Numbered from the stretch's first letter, positions 17,081-24,962 are shown. The stretch is 27,980 nucleotides of DNA from PHAA01 sp964584415 (GCA_964584415.1 CAZOZX010000018.1:1-27980), one strand, 5' to 3'. Notes: generated from the sequence alone by a model not told the origin. Numbers and translations: made by a program.

Positions 17081-17518
17081 ATGGCAAGATGTGCTTACTG
17101 CAAAAGACAACCCGCTGATCAAAAAACCGCAGTACGGTCAATTATCAACGGCAAGAAAAACACCCGGGAACTCCCTTACTGTTCAGAAATCTGCAAACAA
17201 AAATTGCATTCCTTTATACAATCCCAAAACGAGTCAACCCCTAAATTTAGGACTATTTTAATGATATGGACGGTTATATTTTTAGGGGCGTTGGCGACAC
17301 AATTCCTGACTGGAAGCCCAACCTTCAAACATTTAATTACCCCTGCCTTGGTCGCCATCATCGGTGTGGTTTTGATCATTTACCCAGCAGGTATGATGGA
17401 TTTTAAATATTATGAACGGGTAGGAATTAAATATTTTAATCTATACATTCGCTTTACTGGGCTAATCATAATAATCACCGCAGCTAACATAATTTACGCA
17501 GCCTTTTGGGGAAAATAG
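17081..17518 (+). CDS. Small zinc-ribbon membrane protein, unknown function
   Basis: The ATG at 17081 has GAGGA eight bases upstream; the open frame back to 17036 begins with a TTG lacking a site. The 145-residue protein begins MARCAYCKRQP, and a second Cys pair lies at 34 and 38 (YCSEIC), so the first 40 residues look like a treble-clef or TRASH-like zinc site. Three hydrophobic stretches follow at roughly 56-76, 84-104 and 119-142. I do not recognise the family. It is transcribed away from glnS and the vWA gene follows on the same strand after 176 bases. Confidence 0.75.
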   Translation: MARCAYCKRQPADQKTAVRSIINGKKNTRELPYCSEICKQKLHSFIQSQNESTPKFRTILMIWTVIFLGALATQFLTGSPTFKHLITPALVAIIGVVLIIYPAGMMDFKYYERVGIKYFNLYIRFTGLIIIITAANIIYAAFWGK

Positions 17519-17631
17519 ATCCGTTTGTTAATGGATTTCGTCTTTTCCAATAATAATCATGCTAAAATAATACGATAGAATTCCCGCTGCTTTAATATAG
17601 GCTGTTAAACTCGTTTGGAGAAGGCAGGAAT

Positions 17632-17655
17632 AAGTCCGTCCCTTGGCTAGGACTT
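17632..17655. repeat. Short inverted repeat upstream of the vWA gene
   Basis: AAGTCC (17632-17637) and GGACTT (17650-17655) are exact reverse complements separated by 12 bases, about 40 bases before the vWA start codon. It may be an operator or an mRNA hairpin; there is no T run. Confidence 0.4.
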
Positions 17656-17694
17656 TAGCTTGAATATCCAAGCCATCATCCATGGAGGCATCAT

Positions 17695-18786
17695 ATGTCA
17701 ACCGAAGATTTTTTATCCGCCGTTACCAATATCGGCAATATAGATTTCACCATTGCTGCTGAAGATACCCATAAAGATTTGGGCAACGTTAACATACGTA
17801 AGCGTGGGGATGTTTTCCACATCCAATTTTCCATGCTGGGGCAACCCCAACGCCATTTATCCCGTGCCTGGAAGACGGGTCTTGCTCTTGACGCCAGCGC
17901 TTCTATGAAAGTTGAGTATGGCCGTCGGGTGCTGGGAAGTATCCCTTACAAATTCTATAGTGATTACCAAAACAAAGGTTGGGTAAGCAATGAAAACAGG
18001 GATGGGCAGCGAGTCAAAACTTTACAGAGGACAGCCGTAACTGACGCCTTCAACCGTGGTCTAATACGTTTATCTCCTAACACCCTTGATTTTATAGCTC
18101 CTGAATTATTAACCTATCTAGCCGGGAGTATGGATTTTGATGGATCAACTACGCTGGTTTACTGGGGCGGGGGCAGTGGCGGCGAAATAGAGGTGGTGGG
18201 TGATATCCGAGCCAACGAAGCCGCTACCCTTAATATTGATGGGCCAGAAAGGATGATGTTTGGCGATAAATCTATGCTGCTGCCTGCGGTTAGATTCTTT
18301 GCTGATAAGTTTGCCGATGCTCCCCTGGGCATGTTCGTTTTCGTAACAGATGGCCGGATCGACGATATTCAGGAGGTCAAACGCTACACGACCCAATTGG
18401 CCCGCGAAATTGCTGCGGACAAACGTCCTCTCTTAAAATTCATTTTGGTTGGTATAGGTGAACAGATCAACCAATACGAAGGGACTCTAAAACTACTAAA
18501 TAGCCATGATACAGAAACCTACGTTAATATGTGGGACTATATGACCGTGTCCGATTTGCAGGATGTCCTAAAAATTTTCGCCGAGGTAGTACGGGACAGT
18601 CAAATTGTAGCGGCCCAGGGTACAGTATATGATGCCCAAGGGCAAAAAGTAAAATCATATCCCCGTGGCTTACCGAATCGGATTGGATTTACCCTGCCAG
18701 CTTCCTCTCCTTGGTTCGAATTGGAGATCCCCAACCAGAGAATCCGTCAAAACATAAAAATCCCTGCCTATATTCTGAGAGGATAG
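17695..18786 (+). CDS. von Willebrand factor type A domain protein, solitary
   Basis: This 363-residue protein has a complete MIDAS site: LALDASASM (Asp66, Ser68, Ser70), the Thr in DFDGSTTLVYW, and the Asp in FVFVTDGRIDD (about 219). It should therefore bind a divalent metal and a protein ligand. About 60 residues precede the vWA fold, and a beta-rich C-terminal part of about 60 residues follows (GTVYDAQGQKV, then PASSPWFELEIPNQRI). No signal peptide or membrane segment is visible, so it is cytoplasmic, like the vWA proteins of stress, tellurite or phosphatase-linked modules. The start has GGAGG six bases upstream. No partner (TerD, MoxR, PP2C, FHA) lies in this window. Confidence 0.85.
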   Translation: MSTEDFLSAVTNIGNIDFTIAAEDTHKDLGNVNIRKRGDVFHIQFSMLGQPQRHLSRAWKTGLALDASASMKVEYGRRVLGSIPYKFYSDYQNKGWVSNENRDGQRVKTLQRTAVTDAFNRGLIRLSPNTLDFIAPELLTYLAGSMDFDGSTTLVYWGGGSGGEIEVVGDIRANEAATLNIDGPERMMFGDKSMLLPAVRFFADKFADAPLGMFVFVTDGRIDDIQEVKRYTTQLAREIAADKRPLLKFILVGIGEQINQYEGTLKLLNSHDTETYVNMWDYMTVSDLQDVLKIFAEVVRDSQIVAAQGTVYDAQGQKVKSYPRGLPNRIGFTLPASSPWFELEIPNQRIRQNIKIPAYILRG

Positions 18787-18863
18787 CTAAATGCCAGCCA
18801 ATGATGGCTTCTGGGCCATTTCCCCCTAATCTTACACAATCCTAATATTTGGGCCCTATAGAC

Positions 18864-18895
18864 AAAAAACTCCCCCAAGCTTTCCCCGGGGGAGT
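18864..18895 (-). terminator. Terminator between convergent genes, strong on minus
   Basis: ACTCCCCC (18869-18876) pairs with GGGGGAGT (18888-18895) around an 11-base loop. On minus it is followed by six T, closing the ABC/surface-protein operon. On plus the tail is ATTTAAT, weaker, and may also end the vWA transcript. Confidence 0.88.
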
Positions 18896-18956
18896 ATTTA
18901 ATCTGTATAATTACCAAAGGCTATTTTAGCATATGCAGGTATGACAGTAGTTCACA

Positions 18957-19790
18957 CTAAACACTGGCTTTTGGGTAAATAACTTTAATCTGGGTGGGCG
19001 GCGTCCATTCAACATCGCAGCCTAGCTTTTCTGTAACGAAACGCATCGGAAGCATGGTACGGTTGTTTATAATTAAAGGTTTTACCTCTTGATTATTGGG
19101 ATCTATCATGGTAGATACTCCATTAATCAATGCAGTATTAGAACCAATCCAGAGTTCGATTTTGGTTGCTCCCAGGGTCACTGTGACTTTGCTCTCATTT
19201 CCATTCCACTCAGTAACTGCCCCCAGCGGATCGGCTGCAAAGCGAATCGGGAGTAAGGTGCGGCTTTCTACTACCACTGGGCTAACATCCATGGTTTTGT
19301 TTTGGCCATTGATCGTATAGGTACTTTGTCCTAAGTTGAAAATCATACTGACACTATTTACTACCGGGGGTTGCGGATCAGTAGGCTGCTCAGTTTTTCC
19401 TAATGTGAAACTCTCAACCGAAATGCCATCAGTTGATTTGATTTGCAGGGCGGGATCAGCACTCTTAGTATATTCCACTGCTACTGTTTGGCCTGTCGAA
19501 GCCTTGGTTGCCAGGACCAGTTTGATTTTACCTACCGTGTTAGTAGCTTCCACAGCTGTAACTGTGACTGCTTTGCCGTCGACGGTGATATTAAACTGCC
19601 CTTGCGTACCAGCTGGGTTAGCAATGGCCTTGTCAAAAGTAAGACTATAATCCCCTTTATTTGACACTTCTCCAGATACAACGATAGGTGCTGATTGGGC
19701 TGCCATAGCTAATGGTGCGACTACCGCAACGGTCATCACTAACAGGGTAAGTAAAATGGCTATCCGATTTTTCCTTATTAGGTTCAGCAT
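18957..19790 (-). CDS. Secreted protein with SwmB-like and copper-amine-oxidase-N stalk domains
   Basis: The 277-residue protein begins with a signal peptide (MLNLIRKNRIAILLTLLVMT, cleavage likely after LAMAA). Residues about 35-135 form a beta-rich domain of the SwmB / Ig-like type (SLTFDKAIANPAGTQGQFNI and following). After a short Pro linker comes the copper amine oxidase N-terminal stalk domain (about 145-277), with ESRTLLPIRFAADPLGA and NRTMLPMRFVTEKLGC. The latter is a common surface domain in Clostridia and does not imply an oxidase. GGAGG stands six bases before the ATG. It begins 34 bases after the TiaS-like gene without a terminator, so it is probably the last gene of that operon. 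Confidence 0.85.
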   Translation of the reverse strand: MLNLIRKNRIAILLTLLVMTVAVVAPLAMAAQSAPIVVSGEVSNKGDYSLTFDKAIANPAGTQGQFNITVDGKAVTVTAVEATNTVGKIKLVLATKASTGQTVAVEYTKSADPALQIKSTDGISVESFTLGKTEQPTDPQPPVVNSVSMIFNLGQSTYTINGQNKTMDVSPVVVESRTLLPIRFAADPLGAVTEWNGNESKVTVTLGATKIELWIGSNTALINGVSTMIDPNNQEVKPLIINNRTMLPMRFVTEKLGCDVEWTPPTQIKVIYPKASV

Positions 19791-19824
19791 AGTATTCCTC
19801 CCTTTTAATAATTTCTAGTCAGTT

Positions 19825-20577
19825 CTAATAAGCGCGCAGCTCGTCTTTGGAACAGGTGCGCCATGGCGCACTCGTGCCACCCTCAGCTATGTTCGGTTTG
19901 ACTAACAGTACCGCTTCTCGGTCGATCAATACTGCTTTAACCACCTCCCCAATTTCAACTAGTTCATTTTCATCCAGAACCCGCCCATCATTTTTGTTCC
20001 GGACTTTGGTTATATAAGACCTCTTCAGAATTTCCTTAACGGGTATGACTTGTCCTGGCTCAGCAATAGATATTTTTCCACGAAATCGTCCATCGTTGCC
20101 GCTTAGCCGCAAAGCTGTACCAGCCAATGCTCCCACTACTCCGTCACCGGTACCGCCGTGTTCAGATAAGTATATCCCCATTTCTTGGGCAATACCGTAG
20201 GCATATTCCTTATTCAGCACTTCCTGTTTAGCTGAAAAACCATAGGCAATCAGCCAACCCGGATTGGTAAGTCTATCGGGAACGAGCACGCATAAACCAG
20301 GATCAGATCCGTTAGCACGCTCCTTTTCCAGAAATTGTTGGCCATAATCAATAACTTCTTCCAAGTTACTGGGATCAATTTCAGCCGCGAAACACATGGC
20401 GCTATTATGTGAGGTGTATGGTACATCCGGGTGGACCAACAGTTGGTGCCGGGTGACCGGTTCACATTGCGCCCAGCCTTTGCCTTCAATTTCCTGCGCC
20501 AGTTGGGATGCCAGCTGCCCTGTACCCCTCTTAATGTTGATATTATCCGTATCATCAATGCATATAAGAACCTTCAT
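19825..20577 (-). CDS. TiaS-like protein, short form, unknown function
   Basis: The 250-residue protein starts MKVLICIDDTDN. The IDDTD motif (7-11) and the GGTGDGVVGALAG block (about 140-152) match the kinase-like and ferredoxin-like parts of archaeal TiaS (COG1571), which attaches agmatine to the wobble C of tRNA-Ile2. It lacks the OB-fold and the C-terminal zinc ribbons that hold the tRNA, and bacteria normally use TilS for this step. A tRNA role is thus unlikely. It ends with a small beta-rich segment. It lies 20 bases after the binding protein gene, in line with the ABC transporter, so its job may concern the transported ligand. GGGAG precedes ATG 20575-20577. Confidence 0.75.
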   Translation of the reverse strand: MKVLICIDDTDNINIKRGTGQLASQLAQEIEGKGWAQCEPVTRHQLLVHPDVPYTSHNSAMCFAAEIDPSNLEEVIDYGQQFLEKERANGSDPGLCVLVPDRLTNPGWLIAYGFSAKQEVLNKEYAYGIAQEMGIYLSEHGGTGDGVVGALAGTALRLSGNDGRFRGKISIAEPGQVIPVKEILKRSYITKVRNKNDGRVLDENELVEIGEVVKAVLIDREAVLLVKPNIAEGGTSAPWRTCSKDELRAY

Positions 20578-20597
20578 TACAAACTCCCCGCTTTTTA

Positions 20598-21704
20598 CTA
20601 ACTTTTGGATTCCCGCATTCCTTGGCTCTTGAGCATCCGCTCCATCGTTGCCTGGTCCAGATCCCAGTCGAAGAACTGGGCATAGAAATCATGGATTATG
20701 GGATATATATCTATATCAGCGAACAATTCCGGATATACGGTTTTGGCGGTCCAGAGTGTGACTAAGGGTGTCTCCAGGGAATTGGGATGCCCCCAACGGG
20801 AGATCCCCACCGGTAGGGGCAGAACCTGCTTATTCTTGACCGCATGCAAAGGCCGCCACTGTTCATGTCCAATTATATACCCTACTACATCAGGATTATT
20901 TAACAAAATATAATCCGGGTCCCATAGCAGTATCTGCTCTAAACTGGCGTAATACTCCCCATCGCTGAATTTTAAATCCTGCCCCACCGACACGTTTTTA
21001 ACCCCGGCGGCTTCAGTCCAGTCAGCCGCAAGGGTATTGGCCGAATCGGTGCGGGTAGCCTCTTGAGTGGAATGGTATATGGTGACCCTCTGTTCATCAG
21101 GGATCGACCCTACCCGGGCTTGTACCAAGCTAATAATCTGTTGGTAGAACTTCTGATATCTCTGCCCTTCCTCTTCAGCGCCAACGATGGCAGCAACCAT
21201 CTGCATAGCTTGCTGTTGCTCCTCCATGCTGATAAATTGGATCCCAACCACCGGAATCCTAGCCAGACGCAGTTTTTCCATCTCTGCCTCGTTGCTGATG
21301 GTCTCATCCTTTACGAATATCAGGTCGGCTTTGATCCGAATTAATTCCTCGATATTTATGGCACCGCCCTTCTTCGGAACCGGCAGCCCCTTGATATGGG
21401 GATACATCTCGGTCAGTATGACATCTCGTTGCATGCCGTCAGTCGTGGAAACAATCTTGTCCCCTTTGTTGTATAAAGCTAGCGCATAGCCTGCTTCCGG
21501 GCAGGTGCAGGCTATTCGTTGAGGTTCGATCGGCACCTCCACTTGGCGGCCAAAACTATCGGTTATCATCCTGGAGCCCTGCTTACTGGTGGTTTCTAAG
21601 GTCGTTTTATCCCTGGCGCAACCGGTTAAGGTTGACATCAGCACCGCAAGTAGCAGCGTAATAACGAACAGGTTATTCCATCTGAGCCACTTTTTATCTA
21701 ACAT
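20598..21704 (-). CDS. ABC transporter substrate-binding lipoprotein, TroA/BtuF-like class III
   Basis: The 368-residue protein has a lipoprotein signal peptide with a lipobox ending LTGC, so it is tethered to the outer face of the membrane. The mature part begins with ITDSFGRQVEVPIEPQRI, the usual opening of class III binding proteins for siderophores, heme, corrinoids and molybdate. A long helix joins two lobes. A late segment, GISRWGHPNSLETPLVTLW, is characteristic of some of this family. The ligand is not predictable by eye. GGAGGG precedes the ATG at 21702-21704. It lies between the ATPase (18 bases) and the TiaS-like gene (20 bases). Confidence 0.9.
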   Translation of the reverse strand: MLDKKWLRWNNLFVITLLLAVLMSTLTGCARDKTTLETTSKQGSRMITDSFGRQVEVPIEPQRIACTCPEAGYALALYNKGDKIVSTTDGMQRDVILTEMYPHIKGLPVPKKGGAINIEELIRIKADLIFVKDETISNEAEMEKLRLARIPVVGIQFISMEEQQQAMQMVAAIVGAEEEGQRYQKFYQQIISLVQARVGSIPDEQRVTIYHSTQEATRTDSANTLAADWTEAAGVKNVSVGQDLKFSDGEYYASLEQILLWDPDYILLNNPDVVGYIIGHEQWRPLHAVKNKQVLPLPVGISRWGHPNSLETPLVTLWTAKTVYPELFADIDIYPIIHDFYAQFFDWDLDQATMERMLKSQGMRESKS

Positions 21705-21722
21705 ACGAATCCCTCCAATACC

Positions 21723-22544
21723 TTATTTATGGGGTACGGTGCTGACTGGTACCACTTGTGTGAGATTTTCACCATCAGCCAGAACACAGTCCATAATCCG
21801 GACTATGATTTCATACAGCTCACCCAGCTTATATTCCGATAAAACCTCAGCGGTAGAGCCGAGATTGCTTATGCGCTGGTTTTTTAACATGCCCACCTGG
21901 GTTTTGATTCCGTTCTTCTGCAGGTAGAAGGCATGGTTGGGATTGTGGGTAGCCATCAAAACCGATACTCCGGTATCTTTGACCAGCTTGACAATGGTTT
22001 CGAGTATCACTAGTTCGTGATGGTAATCGAGATGAGCTGTAGGCTCATCCATTATTATTAAAGGGGTATGCTGGGCTAGCGCCCGAGCAACCATAACCAA
22101 CTGACCTTCTCCTCCGCTCAGCTGGGTATAGGGGCGGTCATTAAAACGATTCATCCCCACCATCTCCAGGGCCTGAGCGGCAATAGTTATATCCTCTTCG
22201 GAAGGGGCGGCGAATGGTCCTAAGTATGACGCCCTTCCCATCAGTACTATCTCCTGGACCCGATAAGGGAACGTCTTCTCGTGTATCTGGGGGATATAGG
22301 CCAGGTGGTGTGCGACTTGCCGGGCTGGCATGCCGCTTATATCTACTCCGTCCAGATTTATCCGACCGGCGCGGGGCTTTAGCCACCCCAAGATACAGTC
22401 CAATAGAGTGGTCTTTCCGCAGCCGTTGGGACCCAGTAGACAGAATACTTCCCCCGGGTTTATATTAAGGTTGACCTTTTCGAATATTAGATCGCCGTAA
22501 TACCCAAAGCTAAGGTCTTGTACTTCCAGCAGAGGAGACATCAC
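21723..22544 (-). CDS. ABC transporter ATP-binding protein, FepC/BtuD type
   Basis: This 273-residue ATPase has Walker A GPNGCGKTT (38-46), the Q-loop in AYIPQ, the signature LSGGEGQ (142-148), and Walker B IIMDEP (165-168) followed by AHLD and the H-switch in ATHNP. Its nearest families are the iron-siderophore, heme and cobalamin importers. The start GTG 22542-22544 has GGAGG six bases upstream, and it overlaps the permease stop codon (translational coupling). The C-terminal 30 residues (after about 240) are an extra tail of low similarity to any motif I know. Confidence 0.95.
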   Translation of the reverse strand: MMSPLLEVQDLSFGYYGDLIFEKVNLNINPGEVFCLLGPNGCGKTTLLDCILGWLKPRAGRINLDGVDISGMPARQVAHHLAYIPQIHEKTFPYRVQEIVLMGRASYLGPFAAPSEEDITIAAQALEMVGMNRFNDRPYTQLSGGEGQLVMVARALAQHTPLIIMDEPTAHLDYHHELVILETIVKLVKDTGVSVLMATHNPNHAFYLQKNGIKTQVGMLKNQRISNLGSTAEVLSEYKLGELYEIIVRIMDCVLADGENLTQVVPVSTVPHK

Positions 22545-23554
22545 CAGCCACCTCCTTTGGTTTTTTTCAAAAGGTAAACGAAGAACGGCCCCCCGATTAG
22601 AGCAGTCAGAATGCCTAGTGGTATCTCCCCACCCGTTAATATCCGGCTGACATCATCAACGATAACCAGATAAACCGCACCCAGTGACAAACTAACAGGG
22701 ATCAGCACTTTGTTGTCATTGCCCACCAGCATACGTCCGATATGTGGTATTACTAGGCCTACCCAACCGATTATGCCGCTCACGCAAACCGCCCCGGCGG
22801 TGGCCATAGATGCGCAGGCAATTACAATACCCTTGTTCAAGGTGGTATTTATCCCCAGCGTGTGGGCCTCACGGTCGCCCATCGACAATACATTTATCCT
22901 CCATCGGAGCAGCAACAGGCCAGAGATGCCAAGCAGCATAGGCAGCCCCGCCATCATTATGTCACTAAACCTAGCCGATGCCAGGCTCCCCATCAACCAG
23001 AATACTATGGCCGGCAGTTCGTTAGTCGGGTCGGCAAGATATTTGAGTAGGGAGATAAGGGCTGAAAATACTGATGAGACTATCACCCCGCCCAGCACCA
23101 GCATGATAGTAGGGGTTGCCTTGTATACCCGGGCAATGAGGTAACTCAGTACCACTGCCAACATTCCGCATCCAAAAGCCAGCAAGTAAGTAAGCAGGAC
23201 ATTGTCGAACATAATTATGGCCAATGAGGCACCAAAACCTGCCCCGGAGCTGACTCCCAGCAGACCTGCGTTGACCAGCGGATTACGGAATAATCCTTGG
23301 AAAGATGCCCCGCTAATAGCCAGGCAACCTCCCACCATAGCCCCCAATATAGCCCGCGGCAACCTTATATCCCAGACCACTGTCTGATATATCTGATCCA
23401 CAGGGCAGGGCTGCATAGTTAGTTTGCACCAAATAATCTGTACAACCGAGAGGGCATCCACAGGATAACGCCCAACAGACAGTGAAAATAAAATAACCAG
23501 GAAAGGGGCAAATATAAATGTTAATATCAATGAAATATTTTTCGTAGTACCCAC
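22541..23554 (-). CDS. ABC transporter permease, FecCD family
   Basis: I place the start at GTG 23552-23554, giving 337 residues, the usual FecCD length. The open frame continues to 23620, but that TTG is directly against its only SD-like sequence and would overlap the Ig gene. The protein is highly hydrophobic, with about ten membrane segments. FecCD signatures are present: RLPRAILGAMVGGCLAISG, RNPLVNAGLLGVSSGAGFG, the cytoplasmic LGINTTLNKG loop and SGIIGWVGLVIPHIGRMLVG. As a single permease it would form a homodimer. The ribosome site for the GTG start is weak, so the precise start is uncertain. Confidence 0.92.
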   Translation of the reverse strand: MGTTKNISLILTFIFAPFLVILFSLSVGRYPVDALSVVQIIWCKLTMQPCPVDQIYQTVVWDIRLPRAILGAMVGGCLAISGASFQGLFRNPLVNAGLLGVSSGAGFGASLAIIMFDNVLLTYLLAFGCGMLAVVLSYLIARVYKATPTIMLVLGGVIVSSVFSALISLLKYLADPTNELPAIVFWLMGSLASARFSDIMMAGLPMLLGISGLLLLRWRINVLSMGDREAHTLGINTTLNKGIVIACASMATAGAVCVSGIIGWVGLVIPHIGRMLVGNDNKVLIPVSLSLGAVYLVIVDDVSRILTGGEIPLGILTALIGGPFFVYLLKKTKGGGW

Positions 23555-23585
23555 CTCAACCCGAAACCAACTCCTGCAAATTATA

Positions 23586-24341
23586 TTATTTGGATCTGTG
23601 CAGCCGACGATAAGCAACAACTCCTAGTGCCACTGCCGCAACCCCCAGGACTATCCACAAAAAGGTATTGCCATTGGAACCTGCCGAGCTGGTCGTGTCT
23701 TGATCCGCAACCACGGATTCCTGATTGGTCTCGCTGTTCTCATTTCCAGCATTTGCTGTGTCGACCGGAACGGGTGCTGCACTGCCTGGCAGGCTGCTGA
23801 CCTGAGTATCCGGAGCGGACGGTTGGTCCTTACCTGGTGTCACCGGGGTTGGAGCCTGGCTTCCCCCGGCCATGGTAAAGGTGACAGTTGCCCTTTGCCC
23901 AAGGGTCACCCCGCTCTTGGACTGCAATTCGGGGGCTATCTCCACCCGGTAGGTAGTTCCCGCCTTAAGGGACTGCTTTGGCTTGACCAGGACATCGTTA
24001 CGCTTCTCGCGCTCTACCTGGTCATCAGCTATAATTATTTCCGCTGGGATGCGCTGAGAACCTGACCACAGAGATACGCACTGCATATTCTTTTCCCGTA
24101 TGGTCAAATAGGCAACATTCTTATTGAATACGATCTTGATGTACTCAAGGTTGGGTACCCCAGTAGCCCCGTTAGCTGGCGTTGAACTCTCAATCGTTAG
24201 CGGATTGTTTTGTCCTCCCCCTGAGCCGTCACTGTCGCCGTCGGCAGCACCAACCTGCCCTAATGCCATAGGGCTTAACAAGAGAATCCCCGCTGTTAGT
24301 AGTACCATCATCCATTTTCCAACAACTTTAAGCATTATCAC
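23586..24341 (-). CDS. Ig-like domain surface protein with C-terminal membrane anchor
   Basis: The 251-residue protein has an N-terminal signal peptide (KWMMVLLTAGILLLSPMALG), then one SbsA-type Ig-like domain (about 48-155, ESSTPANGATGVPNLEYIKI and GTTYRVEIAPELQSKSGVTLG). A long Pro/Ser/Thr/Gln linker follows (about 155-220). It ends in one membrane helix (FLWIVLGVAAVALGVVAYRR) and a basic tail. It should stand out from the cell surface on a flexible stalk. It is the first gene of the ABC operon and lies directly after the leader terminator, so it is the gene most exposed to attenuation. GTG 24339-24341 or ATG 24333-24335 may be the start; GGGGG lies upstream. I suggest a ligand-capture role. 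Confidence 0.82.
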   Translation of the reverse strand: MIMLKVVGKWMMVLLTAGILLLSPMALGQVGAADGDSDGSGGGQNNPLTIESSTPANGATGVPNLEYIKIVFNKNVAYLTIREKNMQCVSLWSGSQRIPAEIIIADDQVEREKRNDVLVKPKQSLKAGTTYRVEIAPELQSKSGVTLGQRATVTFTMAGGSQAPTPVTPGKDQPSAPDTQVSSLPGSAAPVPVDTANAGNENSETNQESVVADQDTTSSAGSNGNTFLWIVLGVAAVALGVVAYRRLHRSK

Positions 24342-24363
24342 TTTTCCCCCTATCGATGACCAT

Positions 24364-24401
24364 AAAAAAAATAAAAATCAGTTGCGCAAATCCACAACTG
24401 A
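24364..24401 (-). terminator. Intrinsic terminator in the leader of the Ig/ABC operon
   Basis: On the minus strand TCAGTTGTG (24393-24401) pairs with CGCAACTGA (24378-24386), nine pairs with one wobble, around a 6-base loop. It is followed by TTTTT-A-TTTTTTTT (24364-24377). The terminator precedes the operon's first gene by only 22 bases, so it is an attenuator and not the end of any upstream gene. Confidence 0.92.
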
Positions 24402-24521
24402 CTGTCCCCACTCTACGAGCCAACTATCGCAGCCAGGTTTTCTTTCCGCCGGAAGGCATAACCGTTTCCCGTTATACCCTATCGGTTACTGCCCATAGCC
24501 AAAGGCTTTAGGGTCGGTAAC
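24402..24521 (-). promoter_or_regulatory. Multi-hairpin leader RNA, candidate orphan riboswitch or attenuator
   Basis: Read on minus, the 120 bases before the terminator can form four hairpins. A: GTTAC/GTAAC (24517-24521 with 24485-24489), enclosing CCC/GGG and AGCC/GGCT. B: GGTATAAC/GTTATGCC (24471-24478 with 24455-24462), eight pairs, loop of eight. C: TTCC/GGAA (24444-24454). D: CTGCGA/TCGTAG (24427-24432 with 24413-24418), loop TAGTTGGC. Loop D (TAGTTG, 24421-24426) can pair with CAACTG in the 3' arm of the terminator, which gives a ready antiterminator. GTTACCGA and GTAACCGA also recur as near repeats. It lacks the consensus boxes of the riboswitches I know. No clear promoter was found just upstream. 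Confidence 0.6.
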
Positions 24522-24541
24522 TCGAAAACCAGATCAATTTG

Positions 24542-24880
24542 TGTTATATTGTCATAATTCGCTGCCTGTTCTATAAATCCTCCTAAACAACATAGTATTT
24601 CAAACCACCTATGCCTTTGTATAGGGTATTTCTTATCTGTTCAATCGTAGCTTGGCTGATCTGATAAATCCAGGATCAATATATGGAAAGGCTTCCTTTA
24701 GTTCATTTGATATTTCTTTTGGGGCTGCTCAAACCCGTTCCGATTTATAAACAGCAGTTGGGTGTCAATAATCGAAAAAGAACATCTTATCACCTGATGC
24801 TCCCTGATTAAATACTCCGTTCTAAATGGACACCCAAATAACATCCTTCTTCTTAAATATATGAATAAGACTCTACCATA
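24542..24880. other. Gene-poor region with degenerate coding-like trace and inverted repeat
   Basis: No real gene is visible. On minus about 31 codons near 24629-24725 read AAPKEISNELKEAFPYIDPG and on to a stop; the frame upstream is broken by stop codons. TTGGGTGTC (24758-24766) and GACACCCAA (24829-24837) are exact inverted repeats 62 bases apart. Together these could be the remains of a mobile element or a decayed gene, but the evidence is thin. The rest is AT-rich with no pattern I recognise. Confidence 0.3.
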
Positions 24881-24920
24881 AGAAAAACAAGAGCCATGGT
24901 TATTGCATTACACTCTTGTT
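24881..24920 (-). terminator. Terminator downstream of the 11-residue-repeat gene
   Basis: AACAAGAG (24886-24893) is the exact complement of CTCTTGTT (24913-24920), eight base pairs with a 19-base loop. Read on minus it is followed by T-rich sequence. It closes the transcript of the small repeat gene and insulates it from the ABC operon. A further ACGGTC/GACCGT hairpin overlaps that gene's stop codon (24949-24963). Confidence 0.7.
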
Positions 24921-24962
24921 CTTAAAATTCAGCTATATTTTTTAGAATACGGTCCATGACCG

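Noticed and set aside
24402..24521. Match to cobalamin or c-di-GMP riboswitch in the ABC operon leader
   Set aside because: GCCTTTGGC and GTAACCGA recall parts of the c-di-GMP class I core, but the order of elements and the GCAAA stem are wrong; the cobalamin boxes (GCCACTG and the AGGGAA core) are absent.
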